Shown: positions 11,346 through 23,744 of the stretch, in pieces
How positions within the stretch are numbered: position 1 is the first letter of the stretch
Layout of the letters: the number at the start of each line of letters is the position of its first letter
Assembly (NCBI RefSeq): GCF_036588685.1
Contig: NC_086380.1
Coordinates: 53,407,144 to 53,471,143, forward strand
DNA from: Mytilus trossulus
Taxonomy: Eukaryota; Mollusca; Bivalvia; Mytilida; Mytilidae
Length of the DNA: 64,000 bases
Direction of reading: 5' to 3'
Notes under the pieces: model-generated
The model's database searches: none
The model's input: only the letters and a program-made list of their open reading frames with translations
What the model was told of the DNA's origin: nothing
Position numbers and translations under genes: made by a program

Positions 11346-12754
11346 CCTTATTTTATATTGAAACAGTTCCAAGAAAATAAAAGCTACAAATATCATTCTA
11401 TTTAACATATAAAATTTCTGAGAAAGGCAATTCTGTGCTTTGGATATATGGTATGTTAATTCTAGACAATAAATTCAACTTAAACTTTCACATAGGCAGT
11501 TGATTTTTATGTGAGCCTGTCTATTTTATTTAAATGGTTGACAATATTTCATTTATTCATTTCATATCCTTGTGACATTAAAATATTCTCAGCATACATG
11601 TAACATGACATAGTCACACATACTTCTTATATTTGTAAATACAAATGTACTATATATATGATAACATGTCTAATAACATCTTGACTTGGTTAAAAGAGTT
11701 CTTTGATTCTATGAAAAGGAATGCTTTCCTTTTTTACATGCAATTTTATGATCTGGGGTGTCTTCTGTGCAGCTACATTTTTTTCCTGGTAATAATTGCA
11801 TGCTGCCACAAATGTCCAGACCTGGTATTGTTCTTTTTTCTATTCGTTGATGCTCTTGTTAACAGTTTTCAAATTTTCAACATATTTTTTGGCACATGTA
11901 ACTCTTTTTTACCTACAAAAGAGAAGAATCATATAGATAATCAGATAATATAAATCAAGAATAAAACAAAATGTTATTATATAAGGATTAAAAGATCATT
12001 AGCATATACAGAAATAGTCATCAGAGGGGGCCTTCTCTTGTCATTATTCAGTGATTCCTTGTATAATCAACTAAATTCTTCACACAAAAAAAGGGGGGGG
12101 GGGGGGGGTCAGCCCACTGCCCCCTAAATCTGCCTCTGAAGATACGATTTTCTTGTAACTGATGATTCATTTTAATATCAATTGTATTTTCAACAGGAGA
12201 AAACAGTCCAATAAAATTGTGATTTTTTAGAAGTATGATATTGTAATTAAGATGAGTAATATACTATCATGACTATTAACAAACCATCTTTTACATTTGC
12301 CTTGCTTTATACCCAAATTACTTTAACTGAAATATTGAACTCTAATAAATGTTTTTATACTCACTGATAAGCTGATCATTTCTAATAATTATATCATGTA
12401 CATATACAATTTACTTACACCTTATATTCAAAGCAGTCAATGTATGTTCATATTTCTCTTTCTTTCCATTTCAAATACCTCTGCAAACTGAACATCATCT
12501 GCAACACTCAAAATCTAAAGTTTAAAGAAAAAAAAGGGGGAATTTTCTTAGTGCAATGATATCAAACATGTATGTCAAAACAGCAAAGATGATTAATATA
12601 AGAGATGTTTCATTTTGCACACATACATGTAAGATCATGTAACCCAAGAGGAAACTCCTTTCAAAGCAGCTATATTATTTAATGTTTTATTGCATGAAAT
12701 ACAAAATAGTGATAATGAGACGCAATGGTTTTTTATACCATTGTCCCAGGTTAG
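11346..12754. other. No gene recognised
   Basis: AT-rich DNA with an uninterrupted run of 16 G at 12093-12108, followed by a CTGCCCCCTAAATCTGCCTC box that resembles the end of the GGCGGATTTAGG-type repeat. No supported coding sequence. Confidence 0.45.
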
Positions 12755-13120
12755 GGGGGATCCTGCTAACATGTTTGACCCAGCCACTATATGCATGTAT
12801 GTGCCACAGTGTCTATCCCAATTAAGCCAGGAGCCTGTAATTCAATGGTTGTAGTTTGTTTATGTGTTACATACATTTATTTGTTTTTCGTTCATTTTTT
12901 AGAATAAATAAGGCCATAATTTTTTTCTTTGAGTTTTTTACATTGTCATTTCAGGGCCTTTTATAGCTGACTATGTCGTATGGGCTTTGCTCATTGTTGG
13001 AGGCTGTACAGTGACCTACAATGTATAGTTGTTAATTTCTGTGTAATTTTGGTCTCTTGTTGAGAGTTGTCTTCTTGGCAATCATACATGTACCACATCT
13101 TCCCTTTTTTTTTTTTTATA
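12755..13120 (+). repeat. Family 1, long copy
   Basis: This is the fullest copy seen. It runs from GGGGGATCCTGCTAACATGT through GGAGCCTGTAATTCAATGG, GGGCCTTTTATAGCTGACTA and GAGAGTTGTC boxes to a CATGTACCACATCTTCC box and an 11-base T tract. The order of boxes defines the family and makes the shorter copies recognisable. No RNA polymerase III box was convincingly identified. Confidence 0.8.
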
Positions 13121-13199
13121 TATACTGAATAACCTTAACATTCTAAAAAACCTGGTGAGTCACTCAAGTAGAGTGCACACTTAGAAGATGTACTTGAAT

Positions 13200-13300
13200 T
13201 GGTTCATATTAGAGAACAAGCTGTGGCGGAGCCAGAACTTTTCCTTTAGGGGGGGGGGGGGCACTCCAGTCATGCTTCAGCTTCAGTGATTCGCTATAAA
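13200..13300 (+). repeat. GTGGCGGAGCCAGAAC repeat end with G13 tract
   Basis: A single end of the GGCGGATCC-type repeat lies at 13223-13240, followed by 13 G at 13249-13261. No partner end was found. Confidence 0.45.
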
Positions 13301-13309
13301 ATCAACCAA

Positions 13310-13660
13310 AATTTTCCCATAAAAGGGTTGGTATCTAGCTAACATGTTTAACCTGCCATATTCTGTATGTATATATGTGCCTTTCCCAAGTCAGGAGTCT
13401 GCAATTCATTGGATGTCGTTTGTTGATGTGTTACATACATGTATATTTGTTTGTTTGCTTTTTATGTTACATAAATTAGTTAGTTTTCTCTATTGAATTG
13501 TTATACATTTGTCATTTTTTCTGCCTTTTATAGCTGACTGTTGTATGGGCTTTTGTCATGTTGTAGGATGTACAATACTACATGTATATTGAGATATAGA
13601 AATGATTCTGTGTCATTGTAGAGAGGTGTCTCATTGGCAATCCTACCACATCTTTGGTTG
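13310..13660 (+). repeat. Family 1, second long copy
   Basis: It has the same order of boxes as 12755-13120: GCTAACATGTTTAACC, GGAGTCTGCAATTCATTGG, CCTTTTATAGCTGACTG, then a GTCTCATTGGCAATCCTACC box. Several internal changes show independent decay. Confidence 0.7.
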
Positions 13661-14880
13661 CCTTTATAAAATTAGCAAAAATGCTTACCATGTGCAATAC
13701 AACAATTTAAAAATGATCTAGGCTAGTAATTAAACAATGACTGAGAGTACAAACATGGTACTTTTTTGTGAAAAAAAATACATGTTTATATTATTTATAT
13801 CAACCAATGTAAATTATATAAAATTTTAGGATGTTGTTCACTTACATTCTGCCAACACTTGAAGTAGGAACTATATCTTGGATTCGTCATGACTGTGTGG
13901 TAAATATTTTCTGACGTGGTGTTTGATTAGCATAACAATAGAACAACAACAAAGTAAGCATGCAACTGCAAACTCGTTATTTTGGTGTTTGATTTCATTT
14001 TCGTCTTCCAATATCGAGAAGTACAACTTTAAACACTATGTGTACATGATATTATGTAAATAAAATGAATAGTTAAACTTTATGTGCCATTTTCTCGAAA
14101 AAAGTTGAAATCGCAAGTACCTTGCGATTTCCTTTCAATTATTTTCTATAGCACAACTTTTTGATGGTCTGATTTAGATAGTTATTTCGGTGCGATTATT
14201 ATTGTCATATAGATAGATCGAAAGCTCATGTTCACAAAATATTATGTGGCTGACTTACTTGTCATTCTGATATGTACGATCCGCTAAATCAACCTTTTCG
14301 TAAACAGAAAAAAGACATTTCTTAGCATCAAGATGGCGCTTCCATTAGAGTAATAGAGTCGTTTCCCCTGACTGATAAATCTGACGAATTTGACGAGATC
14401 GTTGATAGTTTTACCACACCGTATGCTTACGGACACTGTACAATTTCTGTTAGAATATTCTGCGGGAAATAGAATAGTAAATCCAATGCAAACAAGTTGA
14501 ATATCAATGAAATATCCATGCAAGTATAAATTTATGCATATAAAAGTAAAATTTAGGAAGGGACAGGTAAACAACGGGGAACGAAGTAACGTAGATAATG
14601 TTGCCGATATCCCGTGATATAAGAATATTGTTCCGATGCGTTGGATAACCTTTCTGTCCGCTTTCTAATAAAAAAAAACTCTGTGTGATCGTATATAGCC
14701 ATTTTTTATTTATATAAGAATACATGTATATCAAATAAAAGAGAGCATTTGTATAATATCTAGTAGAGTCTAGCGAGTAAATAATAAATGATATCTGTGG
14801 AAAAACAATGCGAATGTTGTTTGCATATTTTAATGGAAGCTGAAGTCTGATATGAAAACTCTTATAACGATAATCTGTCA
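13661..14880. other. No gene recognised
   Basis: No repeat or coding domain was recognised. Open minus-strand frames here have no recognisable motif and random-looking composition. Confidence 0.45.
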
Positions 14881-15175
14881 TAAGCAGACCTGTCCTCAGG
14901 TCTGGTCAATAGCAGACTTGTCCACAGGTCTGGTCAAAAGCAGACCTGTCCTCAGGTCTGGTCAGGAGCAGACCTGTCCACAGGTCTGGTCTGAGGCAGA
15001 CCTGTCCTCAGGACTGGTCAAAGGCAGACCTGTCCACAGGTCTGGTCTGGGGCAGACCTGTCCTCAGGACTGGTCAAAAGCAGACTTGTCCACAGGTCTG
15101 GTCTGGAGCAGACTTGTCGATAGGTCTGCAGCAGTCCTAAAAAAGCAGACCGTAGGTCTGGTCCACCAACGACGA
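14881..15175. repeat. Tandem array of 27-bp hairpin units (CAGACCTG..CAGGTCTG)
   Basis: About ten units of the form GCAGACCTGTCCTCAGGTCTG plus GTCAAAA-like spacers. Each unit is itself a dyad with 8-base arms CAGACCTG and CAGGTCTG, and the 4-base centres TCCT and TCCA alternate. An open frame of about 109 codons crosses the array because the period is close to 27, but it has only repeat-encoded sequence. The array forms the inner part of the right end of the 14-kb element. Confidence 0.9.
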
Positions 15176-15279
15176 AGTTAACTTGCTTGACTGCATAAAA
15201 ATTCTCAAGTTAACTTAGAAAGCAGTCAACAAGTTAACTCTAAGATAACTTTTGTCAAGGTTAGGACCGCACCCATCTG

Positions 15280-18200
15280 TATTGTACACATTTTGTTTTC
15301 GTCTCTGGTATAGTCACCTTAAAAGGGTTCCTTAATAGAATCTTAATCATGTTTGTTGTTAATTGTCAAAATGACTTGTTTTGTGGTTATTTTAATTTCA
15401 AATTCCATAGATGAATGTAATAGGACAGACAAGGAACATATGCAATGTATTTAATAAATTTGGCCAAGCAATTCTGCAGGAAAGCTCCAAGTGATTGTAC
15501 AGGAAGGCTCCGAGTAATTGTACAGTTAACTTGCAAGCGATTGTACAGTCAATGAAAATATCCGACATGGAGAAAATGAATCTATTTGGATTTCTAATGG
15601 GACAGAGGCTTTGAAGCTGTCAGACAGGTAAGACTTTATATATCAGAAAAGCTACATTAAAAAATTCAGGTAGCACACATTGATTTTTCGATGTTAATTC
15701 GTCATTTTCGATCGCTGTTGTGCTACTATTTTTATCGTTTTACACGGAGCTCCACCATTCTAAGGAAAACGTTTTGATGCATATATCTTTCTTATTATTT
15801 TATTGGTACATATTTCCATAAAGAATGTTCAAGCTACCAGACTTTGAAGCAGAAATGTTTTATAGTAACATAAGAGTTCATCAAAGTTTCCATCAAGCAA
15901 CTTGTTATCTTTTCTATGTAGGAGCCATGCTTGACACATTGTGTTTATATAACTAAGGAGGTATATTTCCATGATATAACCAAGGATATAACTGACAAAA
16001 TTGAAAGGCTGTCTTAACTAAACAATGTTATGCCACGCAGCGCCCAAATATTTAGCATTATCTTTTGGTATCGGATTTAGAAATATTGATTGTGTATACA
16101 GATCTTTAAACTATGCATAGTAAGTTATAATAGATGCAGATTCATTATTTTATTGAATATAAAAACATATATATATCATAAATTAAAACTGACAATCAAA
16201 CATCAACAGCTTAAATACTAATAGTTTACGTATACACAAATTCATCAATTCTTTAACTTTTAGCCCTACGGCACCTTTTTTTGTATATTGTAAAATAGTC
16301 ATTTACTTTTGCGTTATGGATCATTGATTTTGTTTCCTGATGACCCGGTTGATAACTAGCACGTTCCATTGAACTCTCGTATTTTAACTAAAACAGACAT
16401 TTCTAATTTACGCCAAATATAACAGGTGCGGATCCAGATTTTTTTAAAGATTAATATATGCGATTACGAGTGATTTTTTTTTTCGAGGAGGGGAGCTCAG
16501 ATCATCATTTCTATATTTTTATATCTTTTATTTTTTTTGTCATTTATCTTTATACTGAATCTGCCTGCCTTAAATGCATCAAATATTTGCCACTGGATGT
16601 TAAACAACCAAAAAATCAATCAAGATGTTCATTAAATTTCATCATCTATATATTCTTTCTATCCTTATAAATGATGACCTATTCTTATCCTCATACATGT
16701 ACATGGTAATTAAAACAATAATTGAAGATACACAAATTTTATAACTGTGTGCTTTTAGAGAAATATATAAGTCCAAAATTCTGCTCCAAAGTAGATCTTG
16801 TGAAAACAAAAATAGAATTAATTATTGTCAATAAATTTTCCTGGACCGGAGGAAATAAGAGGGGAAGGAAATACAACATTCCATTTGAAAAAAAACAAAT
16901 ATTGTACATGTATGGTATTCAAATTTTTTTTAGCCAGTTTAATATGTTGCTGAATAAATTCACAATAAGACGTTTTCGAAGAAAAATAAGAAAAAACATC
17001 CACAAATAATGTTTTTATGAGTACTATATTTTCAAATGAAGAGATATCCAAATATAGATGTAACTACAATTATCGACATTAAACATATATCGGTACCTAT
17101 TCTTTAAAAACACAGATCAGAAGTTTTCACTTGTAAATCAATTTTAATCTGTATTGTATTATAAACTAATATAACGTACTATTCAAGTCAACATGCATGT
17201 AAATGTATTTTACATTAAAACCTTTGCAGAGACATTACACACAGGTGTCAATATTAACACTCCAACGATAAATTGTCATTAATCACGTATGTGGACGTTT
17301 AAAATTAACGGCCAGTTTTAGAAGTCAAATCAAGCTATGATTAATTTCCGCTCTAGACAAGAAGTGGGAAGGGGAGAGGGGGGCTGTGCCCCTGGTCGGT
17401 AAATCTGCCACTGGTGGATATGGGTTAGAAAATAAGCATATCATATATATATACTAATTGTTTGAATGAAAATCCTTATACGATAGTACTTTATAGTTTT
17501 AACACTGTCTCGACACAGACTGAATGCAGTATCATGATCAGCTTCATGTACGTTGGCAACCTTGGTGGTCTTATGACGCACCGTTGTGTAAAATGAATAA
17601 TTGTTTAATGATATGTTGTACAGTACAAAGCTATGGTAATATAAGCGATTCCGAGTTTAACAGAGTAATTAGGACGAAAACAATAACTAAAAACCCCAGC
17701 TCTAACGGTAATAGTAAAGTAGGACATATCAACAGAAAACGAATTCAAACAAAAATACGCATGTGTTAATTTTTTGCTTTCGCTTCATTTTTATGGATTG
17801 TCTCGTTGGCAAATATACAACATCGCCTTTGTTTAGGTTTTGTTTAAGATTTTTACGTTTCTGATTTTCAAATACGAAAAATATGTTCACAAAGGGTTCA
17901 CAACATTTTAAGGTTAAATGTATGACAAACATTTTTGTGTGTATATAATTACCATACGTCCCTGCATTTTATAGTTACTATAAATAAATAAACTAATATT
18001 TATTAAAAAACAAGCAACATATATAGACAAATAATTTATTAGTTCCTCAACAAACTACTACAGTAATAAAGAATCAACAGAGGATTTAATTTTTAGTTAC
18101 TTTTTTTATTATTATTTATTCGAGAGATATAATACTTCAAATAAATATATAATTAATCTAAAATGCACTAATGAAACAGAAGGGGCGTAACTCGTGGTAT

Positions 18201-18489
18201 CATACCGGCATACTGAACGGATCTGACACTTTTGAACGTTAATTTTGAGAATTGATCTGTTTTGGTCTGACACGGTCGTAACGGATCTAAACACCTCGCT
18301 AGAAGATTAAGTCTGATTTATCTTGACATGCCTTAACGGACTGTTTTACCAAATGAGACTATCGATCGGAATGGAGACTTAACGATCTTACAAGTCTTGA
18401 CGTTTTCCTCTAGCGGTAAATCCAGTCAATTAAGATATGATCAGATCAAAATGACCGTTTCAGACTGAAATCGTGCTACTAGTGTAAGT
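15280..18489. other. No gene recognised; one short triplicated motif
   Basis: 15478-15550 carries three loose iterations of an AAGCTCCRAGTRATTGTACAG-like motif. A CAGACAGGTAAGA box at 15621-15633 resembles a splice donor, but no open frame upstream supports an exon. Single ends of the GGCGGATCC-type repeat are near 16430 and 17395. The rest is AT-rich without recognised genes. Confidence 0.45.
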
Positions 18490-19985
18490 TATCACGTCTT
18501 ATAAGTTTTTGTTCTTGGTTTTGAATTCAATGTATTGCGTAAATAGTTTAGATATAGCAAATCTGAAGTAGTTACCATTTTTTCTGATCAGATTGTATTT
18601 CAATAGGAAATGGTTGCATACACGGGTGTTAATATTAGTCTACATTTTATAACATTTTATGACATACGAATGAAATAAAAAATGATCGCGAATAAATTGA
18701 TGATGTTCTGACCATTATGAAATTAAAAAGATCTGATTTGATTGCCATTGAGACAATTTTTCACAAGATGTCAAAATGAGGAAGCACGTTGCATCTTTCT
18801 AAAATATACTTACGACAATTTTTATTTTGTCCTATCTTATTTCTTTTGTCTTACTAAGACACTTTTGATGTCTACCCGTACTTTGAGTATCAGATATCTA
18901 ACCAAGATACTGTTTGTTTATTTGTTTGATGGTGCATATAGTCATGCTCGGTGATGATGGCTTTTAGCCTAATTACTAGTTTTTGTGGGTGGAGGAAGCT
19001 AAATTAGCAGAGAGGACACTTTATCGTCGGTTTAATAACTTGCAATCTCAACATTTGTCATGCACACACGTTATATTCTTAATACAGTTGTTATCTGTTT
19101 GTTTGATGGGTTGGTGATTTTGATTTTGACTTTCCGTTTTAATTCCGTTTTTTTTTTTTAGAATTTACCTTTTATGGTTTTAAGAGAAAAACAATCGTTA
19201 ATTTCTTAGGTTAGATTTGCAAGTTGTTGACGAATTCTATTTTGTGATCTCAAATAACTTCTACGAGTTTTATTTTAATACCACATATCTGAACATTGTA
19301 ACTGTTTTTTGCAGGATGGTGACACACTTTTACACTTAGCTGTTAGAGGTGGACACCTCAACATACTTAAATGGTTATTAGAAATAACAGAGATCAATCC
19401 AAATAGCGTAAATAAGGTATTGAAGGAAGTTCTTTACAGAACGCAATTAAAATCAGTGTCAACACAATGTTGCTTATAGAATCAATACATACCTACCACA
19501 TGAGCTAGATATCAGAGGGGTGAAGGGCACTGACATCTAAGAAAACAACAAAAAGCAACAAAAACAAAACAAATAACAAGATAAATGTCTTTCATGAAGT
19601 CATGTATATGCAGTCACTTCATATTTAACTAAAGTGTAAAGATGGTAACTCTTTAATGTTGGAGATGTAATAGTGTTACAAAGAAGAATGAACGTAACTA
19701 ATTTAACTAAACGACAATGAACTTATGAAACAGATTACAAAAAAAGTCCTAAGTCATAAATAAGCTATTTCTAATTATTGGTTTAAATTTTTATTGAAGT
19801 TGTTTTCGAGCCTTGAAATTGTGACACACAATCGTTTTAAGCTAAAGCTTTCTTTAAGAATTGTAAACCTCCATTCAAATGTGACCTTGTATCTTCATCA
19901 AAATGAAATAACATAATTATATAATATCGGCATCATATGTCTATCTGTAATATTTGTGTCTCATCAATTGACTCTATATATTGAA
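18490..19985 (+). repeat. 1.5-kb tandem unit 1, containing ankyrin exon a1
   Basis: The intron-exon-intron block around exon 19315-19416 is repeated once directly downstream (19990-21450) and again, split, at 58080-63280. Matching stretches include CTTGGTTTTGAATTCAATGT, CATGCTCGGTGATGATGGCT, and ATCAGAGGGGTGAAGGGCAC after the exon. Exon-to-exon spacing is 1510 bases. Confidence 0.85.
19315..19416 (+). CDS. Ankyrin-repeat exon a1 (internal exon, partial gene)
   Basis: The exon is 102 bases, exactly 34 codons, with an AG acceptor after a T-rich tract (TTTTTTGCAG) and a GT donor. It reads in phase 0 and encodes one ankyrin repeat with the core TLLHLAVRGGHLNILKWLL, preceded by Asp-Gly-Asp and ending Ile-Asn-Pro-Asn-Ser-Val-Asn-Lys. 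The TxLHxAxxxGHLxILxxLL pattern is the standard two-helix ankyrin signature. Such repeats stack into solenoids that bind proteins; the specific partner is unknown. The exon border falls just before the Asp-Gly of the hairpin, so exons can be added or lost without breaking the frame. Confidence 0.85.
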
Positions 19986-19989
19986 ACTA

Positions 19990-21450
19990 ACTTAATCACG
20001 TTTTATAATTTTCTGTTCTTGGTTTTAAATTCAATGTAGTGCGTGAATGATTTATATATAGCAAATCTACAGTCATTACCAGATTTTTCTCATCAGATTG
20101 CGTTTCAATAGGAAATAGCTGCATAAACGAGTGTTCATATCACTCAACATTTGTTAACATTTTATGACATTCGAATGAAATAAAAATGATTGCGAATGAA
20201 TTGCTGATGTTCTGATCTTTATGAAATTAAAAAGATTCGATTTGATTGCTATTTAGGCAATTTTTCACAAGATGTCAAAATGGGGAAGATGTTAGCACGT
20301 TGTGTCTTTTTAAATTATATTTACGACAATTTGTATTCCGTCTTATCTTATTTCTTTTGTCTTACTGAGACACTTTTAATATCTGGCCGTACTTTGAGTA
20401 TCAGATATCGTACCATGATAATATTTGTTTATTTGTTTGATGGTGAGTATAGCCATGCTCGGTGATGATGGCTTTTAGAATAATGACTAGTTTTTGTGGG
20501 TGAAGGAAGCTAAATTAGCAGAGAGGACACTTTATCCTCGGTTTAATAACTTGCAATCTGAACATTTGTCATGCACACACGTTATATTCTTATTACAGGT
20601 TTTAACTGTTTGTTTGATGGGTTGGAGCTTTTAATGTTGACTTTCCGTTTTTATTCCGTTTTTTTTTTATAGATTTTACCTTTTACGGTTTTAAGAGAAA
20701 AACAATCGTTCATTCCGTAGGTTAGATTTACAAGTTGTTGACGAATTCTATTTTGTGATCTCAAATAATTTGTACGAGTTTTATTTTAATACCAAATATA
20801 TGAGCATTGCAACTTTTTTTGCAGGATGGTGACACTCTTTTACACTCAGCTGTTAGGGGTGGACACCTTAACATACTTAAATGGTTATTAGAAATAACAG
20901 AGATCAACCCAAATAGCGTAAATAAGGTATTGAATGAAGTTCTTTACAAAACGCAATTAAAATAAATATCAACACAATGTAGCTAGTTATCAGAGGGGTG
21001 AAGGGCACTGATATCTAAGAAAACAACAAAAAGCAACAAAAACAAAACAAATATCAAGATAAATGTCTTTCATGAAGTCATGTATATGCAGTCACTACAT
21101 AGTTAATTAAAGTTTAAAGATGGTTACTCTTGAATGTGGGAGATGTCGTGTTGCAAAGACGTAACAAATTTAATTATCGACAATGAACTTATGATACAGA
21201 TTACAAAAAAGTCCTACGTCAAAAATAAGCAATTTCTAATTATTTGTTTTGATTTTTATTGAAGTTGTTTTCGAGCCTTAAAATTGTGACACACAATCGT
21301 ATTCAACTAAAACTTTCTTTAAGAATTATAAACATCCATTCAAAAGTGAAATTGTATCATCAGCAAAATGTGATAACTTGTATGATATCGGTGTAACATT
21401 TTAACCTGTGCTATTTTTATTCCATCATTATATCTATATCATGAAACTTA
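19990..21450 (+). repeat. 1.5-kb tandem unit 2, containing ankyrin exon a2
   Basis: Direct copy of 18490-19985. Introns differ by small indels and substitutions; for example, the post-exon region lacks about 40 bases present in unit 1 near 19475-19505. The exon is the best conserved part. Confidence 0.85.
20825..20926 (+). CDS. Ankyrin-repeat exon a2 (internal exon)
   Basis: 102 bases, 34 codons, phase 0 at both ends, acceptor TTTTTTTGCAG, GT donor. It is nearly identical to exon a1: the protein differs only by Ser for Leu in the fourth position after the Leu-Leu-His, with a few silent or near-silent base changes. This contrast with the more diverged introns suggests purifying selection or recent exchange. 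Confidence 0.85.
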
Positions 21451-22292
21451 CACAGTTAAATTAATGGTGGTAATACACCTAGTGCGAACTGTCGATTTTA
21501 CATCAATCTTTTTTAGAATAAAATTTATATTACATTCTATGGTGTATGCTCATTGATAATCAAATACTTTTTAAATCTTTATGTGCGTTCTTAATATCCT
21601 ATGTGACCTTGTTACGGAAAACATAGCCGTTGGAAGTTTACGGACGATCATCGTAACTCTAAAAGAAGATAGTCGTAACTTGTAGACATATAACAATAAT
21701 TTTCTATTTTTGCTTTTGAATTCGATTTACTTACTTAATGTTGTTTTCTACAATATTGTGCACAATTGTAGTCATTAATGGTTTATATCTCTGTCCTGAG
21801 GGATGTCTGTAATAATGTCAACTGTCATTATATGAGAGTTACCAAGATTATGTTAGTTCTTTGGTTTGTTGGTGATTAACATGTTTAATAACACGTATAG
21901 TGACAGTAGCCACATCATATCGACCAGTTTTATTCGGTGGAGAGAGTTGGAGCAAAGACAACTGCCGACCTTTGATTAGAAATCTTGCAATCTTTTGAAA
22001 TTTAGATGATAGCTGAAAATACCTGACCATGATCATGTTTTGTTTATTAAAGTTACAAAATAATTTTAATGCAAATGTACTGTTTCAAAAGAAACGCAAT
22101 GTACTAAAACATTTAAGGCAAACATGATTTTATTTTATATTGTATATTCTGAATTTAGTTATTGTGCATTATTTAATTGAAGTATCAAAATGAATTATTC
22201 CCTAAAACAAAATTCAGATATGATTTGTACATGTTTCTTCATTCCCTTTAAGTTCAATGAATCTCGTAACATTTCCAACATTTCTTTTTTAG

Positions 22293-22394
22293 CATGGGAA
22301 CACTCCTTTTGACATAGCTGCAGAAGAAGAACGATTCGAAATTTTAAAATTGTTATTAGAAAGAACATCTTTAGATCCTAAGAAAGTATATGAG
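22293..22394 (+). CDS. Ankyrin-repeat exon b1 (internal exon)
   Basis: 102 bases, 34 codons, phase 0, acceptor CTTTTTTAG, donor GTATGA. It encodes one divergent ankyrin repeat: His-Gly-Asn, then TPFDIAAEEERFEILKLLLE, ending Lys-Lys-Val-Tyr-Glu. TPFDIA replaces the usual TPLHLA and the Gly of helix 1 is Arg, so it is a variant repeat that could sit at a curve or edge of the solenoid. Its nucleotide sequence is identical to exon b2, and identity extends into both introns. Confidence 0.85.
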
Positions 22395-23637
22395 GTATGA
22401 AATGTACTACTTACGACGATTTTCAAACGTTGGGTACCCGACCTAAAAAATCATCAGCCTTAATCTACATTCAAATAACCACTTACAACTAATTTGTATA
22501 CCTTAAAGGGAAACAGACGTACAATTTTCGCAAGGAATACAAAGTCATCTACACTATGTTACTCAGTTGCTGTAAGAACAATGGTGGTTTTATGAAGAAA
22601 AGAAAACATACAATTGGATATTCGAGTGAGATTGAACCAAGTTTAATCAGCAAACAAATGTGTCATATGTAATGTTTATCAAAACGTTGAGTCAAACATT
22701 TGCATCATACTAATCTTTCCCTACAATTACTTACAATTAATTGAACAAGTGAAATTGAATATTGTAAAAAGGTTAAATAAAGCTAAGACATCATTATTTT
22801 TCTGAAGCACATGAGCGTATCCCGTGCTTTTGAACTAAGTCCGTGTTGCTCAGTCTTATGTTTATATTCAAAGTGTGGTAAACGTTTTTAAGATTATTAT
22901 TTTGCTGTCGTTTTGTTTTCGACTTATGGTTTTGGATCGACTCTGTCGTATATTCAGGAGAACAATTTGTCATCTTTTTTCAACTATATATCCTTTAATA
23001 CATAAACCCACAGCGTCCACTATAACACTCTGACTGATGGGTGGAGAATAAAATGAGACAGAACAAGCAAATCATTTATAATCATCCTTTCCTATGTATT
23101 TTCTATACATCTAAGTATGCATATCATAGGTACAAGCACACATTTGATATTTTCATACATGTTTATATATTTTTACGCTAATAATAACTTTATACGAAAT
23201 TTTCCTATCATAATAACTATCACAAAATTCAATTGTAAAGCAGTTTAAGTTGAAAGAAGATGTATTAGTCCTTCATACAGACATATTGAATGGTTTTACA
23301 CTAGTCATTCTTTATAGCTTGCTGTTCGGTATGATTCAAAGCTTCGTGTTGAAGACCGTATATTGACCTATAATGGTTTACTTTTTAACATTGTGACTTT
23401 GATGTTGAGCTGTTTAATTGGCACTCATTCCACATCTTCTTATATCTATTTAATTCATTCGCTGTTTGGGCAGTGATTGTTTTTATGAAGAAAAATAAAC
23501 ATTCAATTTGATATTCGAGTGATATCAAACTCCATACCCATAAATTGTTGACAACATAACATATTTACCCGTAATACAATTTGATTGTTTAGCAAAATAT
23601 TGGAAAGAACTGTAAAAATAACAACTGTTTATTACAG

Positions 23638-23739
23638 GATGGCAACACTGTTTTACACAAAGCTGTAAGGAGAGGAAAACTGGAAATGGTCAAATTGTTA
23701 CTCAAAACATCAAGTATAGATCCCAATCAAGAGAATAAG
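23638..23739 (+). CDS. Ankyrin-repeat exon c1 (internal exon)
   Basis: 102 bases, 34 codons, phase 0, acceptor TTTATTACAG, donor GTATAA. It encodes one ankyrin repeat: Asp-Gly-Asn, then TVLHKAVRRGKLEMVKLLLK, ending with an Ile-Asp-Pro-Asn box and Glu-Asn-Lys. It is identical to exon c2. In copy A a dispersed insertion begins only about five bases past the donor, so splicing might be affected. Confidence 0.85.
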
Positions 23740-23744
23740 GTATA

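Larger units (their letters stand above)
1193..15279. mobile_element. Candidate 14-kb terminal-inverted-repeat element
   Basis: The left end starts CAGATGGGTGC and continues with a CTCCTAACCT box. The reverse complement of the right end starts CAGATGGGTGC and continues with GTCCTAACCT. A TA dinucleotide lies directly outside each terminus (1191-1192 and 15280-15281), as expected for a TA target-site duplication. Both subterminal regions are rich in AAGTTAACTT and in GGACTGGTC-like motifs, which suggests matched subterminal repeats. No transposase was recognised inside, so the element would be non-autonomous or decayed. The alternative is two separate smaller elements of one family that happen to face each other. 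Confidence 0.5.

Noticed and set aside
14284-14881. Overlapping minus-strand frames of 96 and 125 codons
   Set aside because: AT-biased residues without motif, no splice context and no repeat relation. Likely chance frames.
14852-15181. Plus-strand open frame of 109 codons with repeating Cys-Pro-Gln-Val-Trp-Ser text
   Set aside because: It is wholly created by the 27-bp hairpin array, whose period is a multiple of three. No start context, splice sites or recognisable domain.
15540-15633. Possible 5' exon ending in CAGACAGGTAAGA
   Set aside because: The frame from the nearby ATG hits a stop before the donor, no acceptor or domain supports it, and it lies 3.7 kb from the first ankyrin exon.
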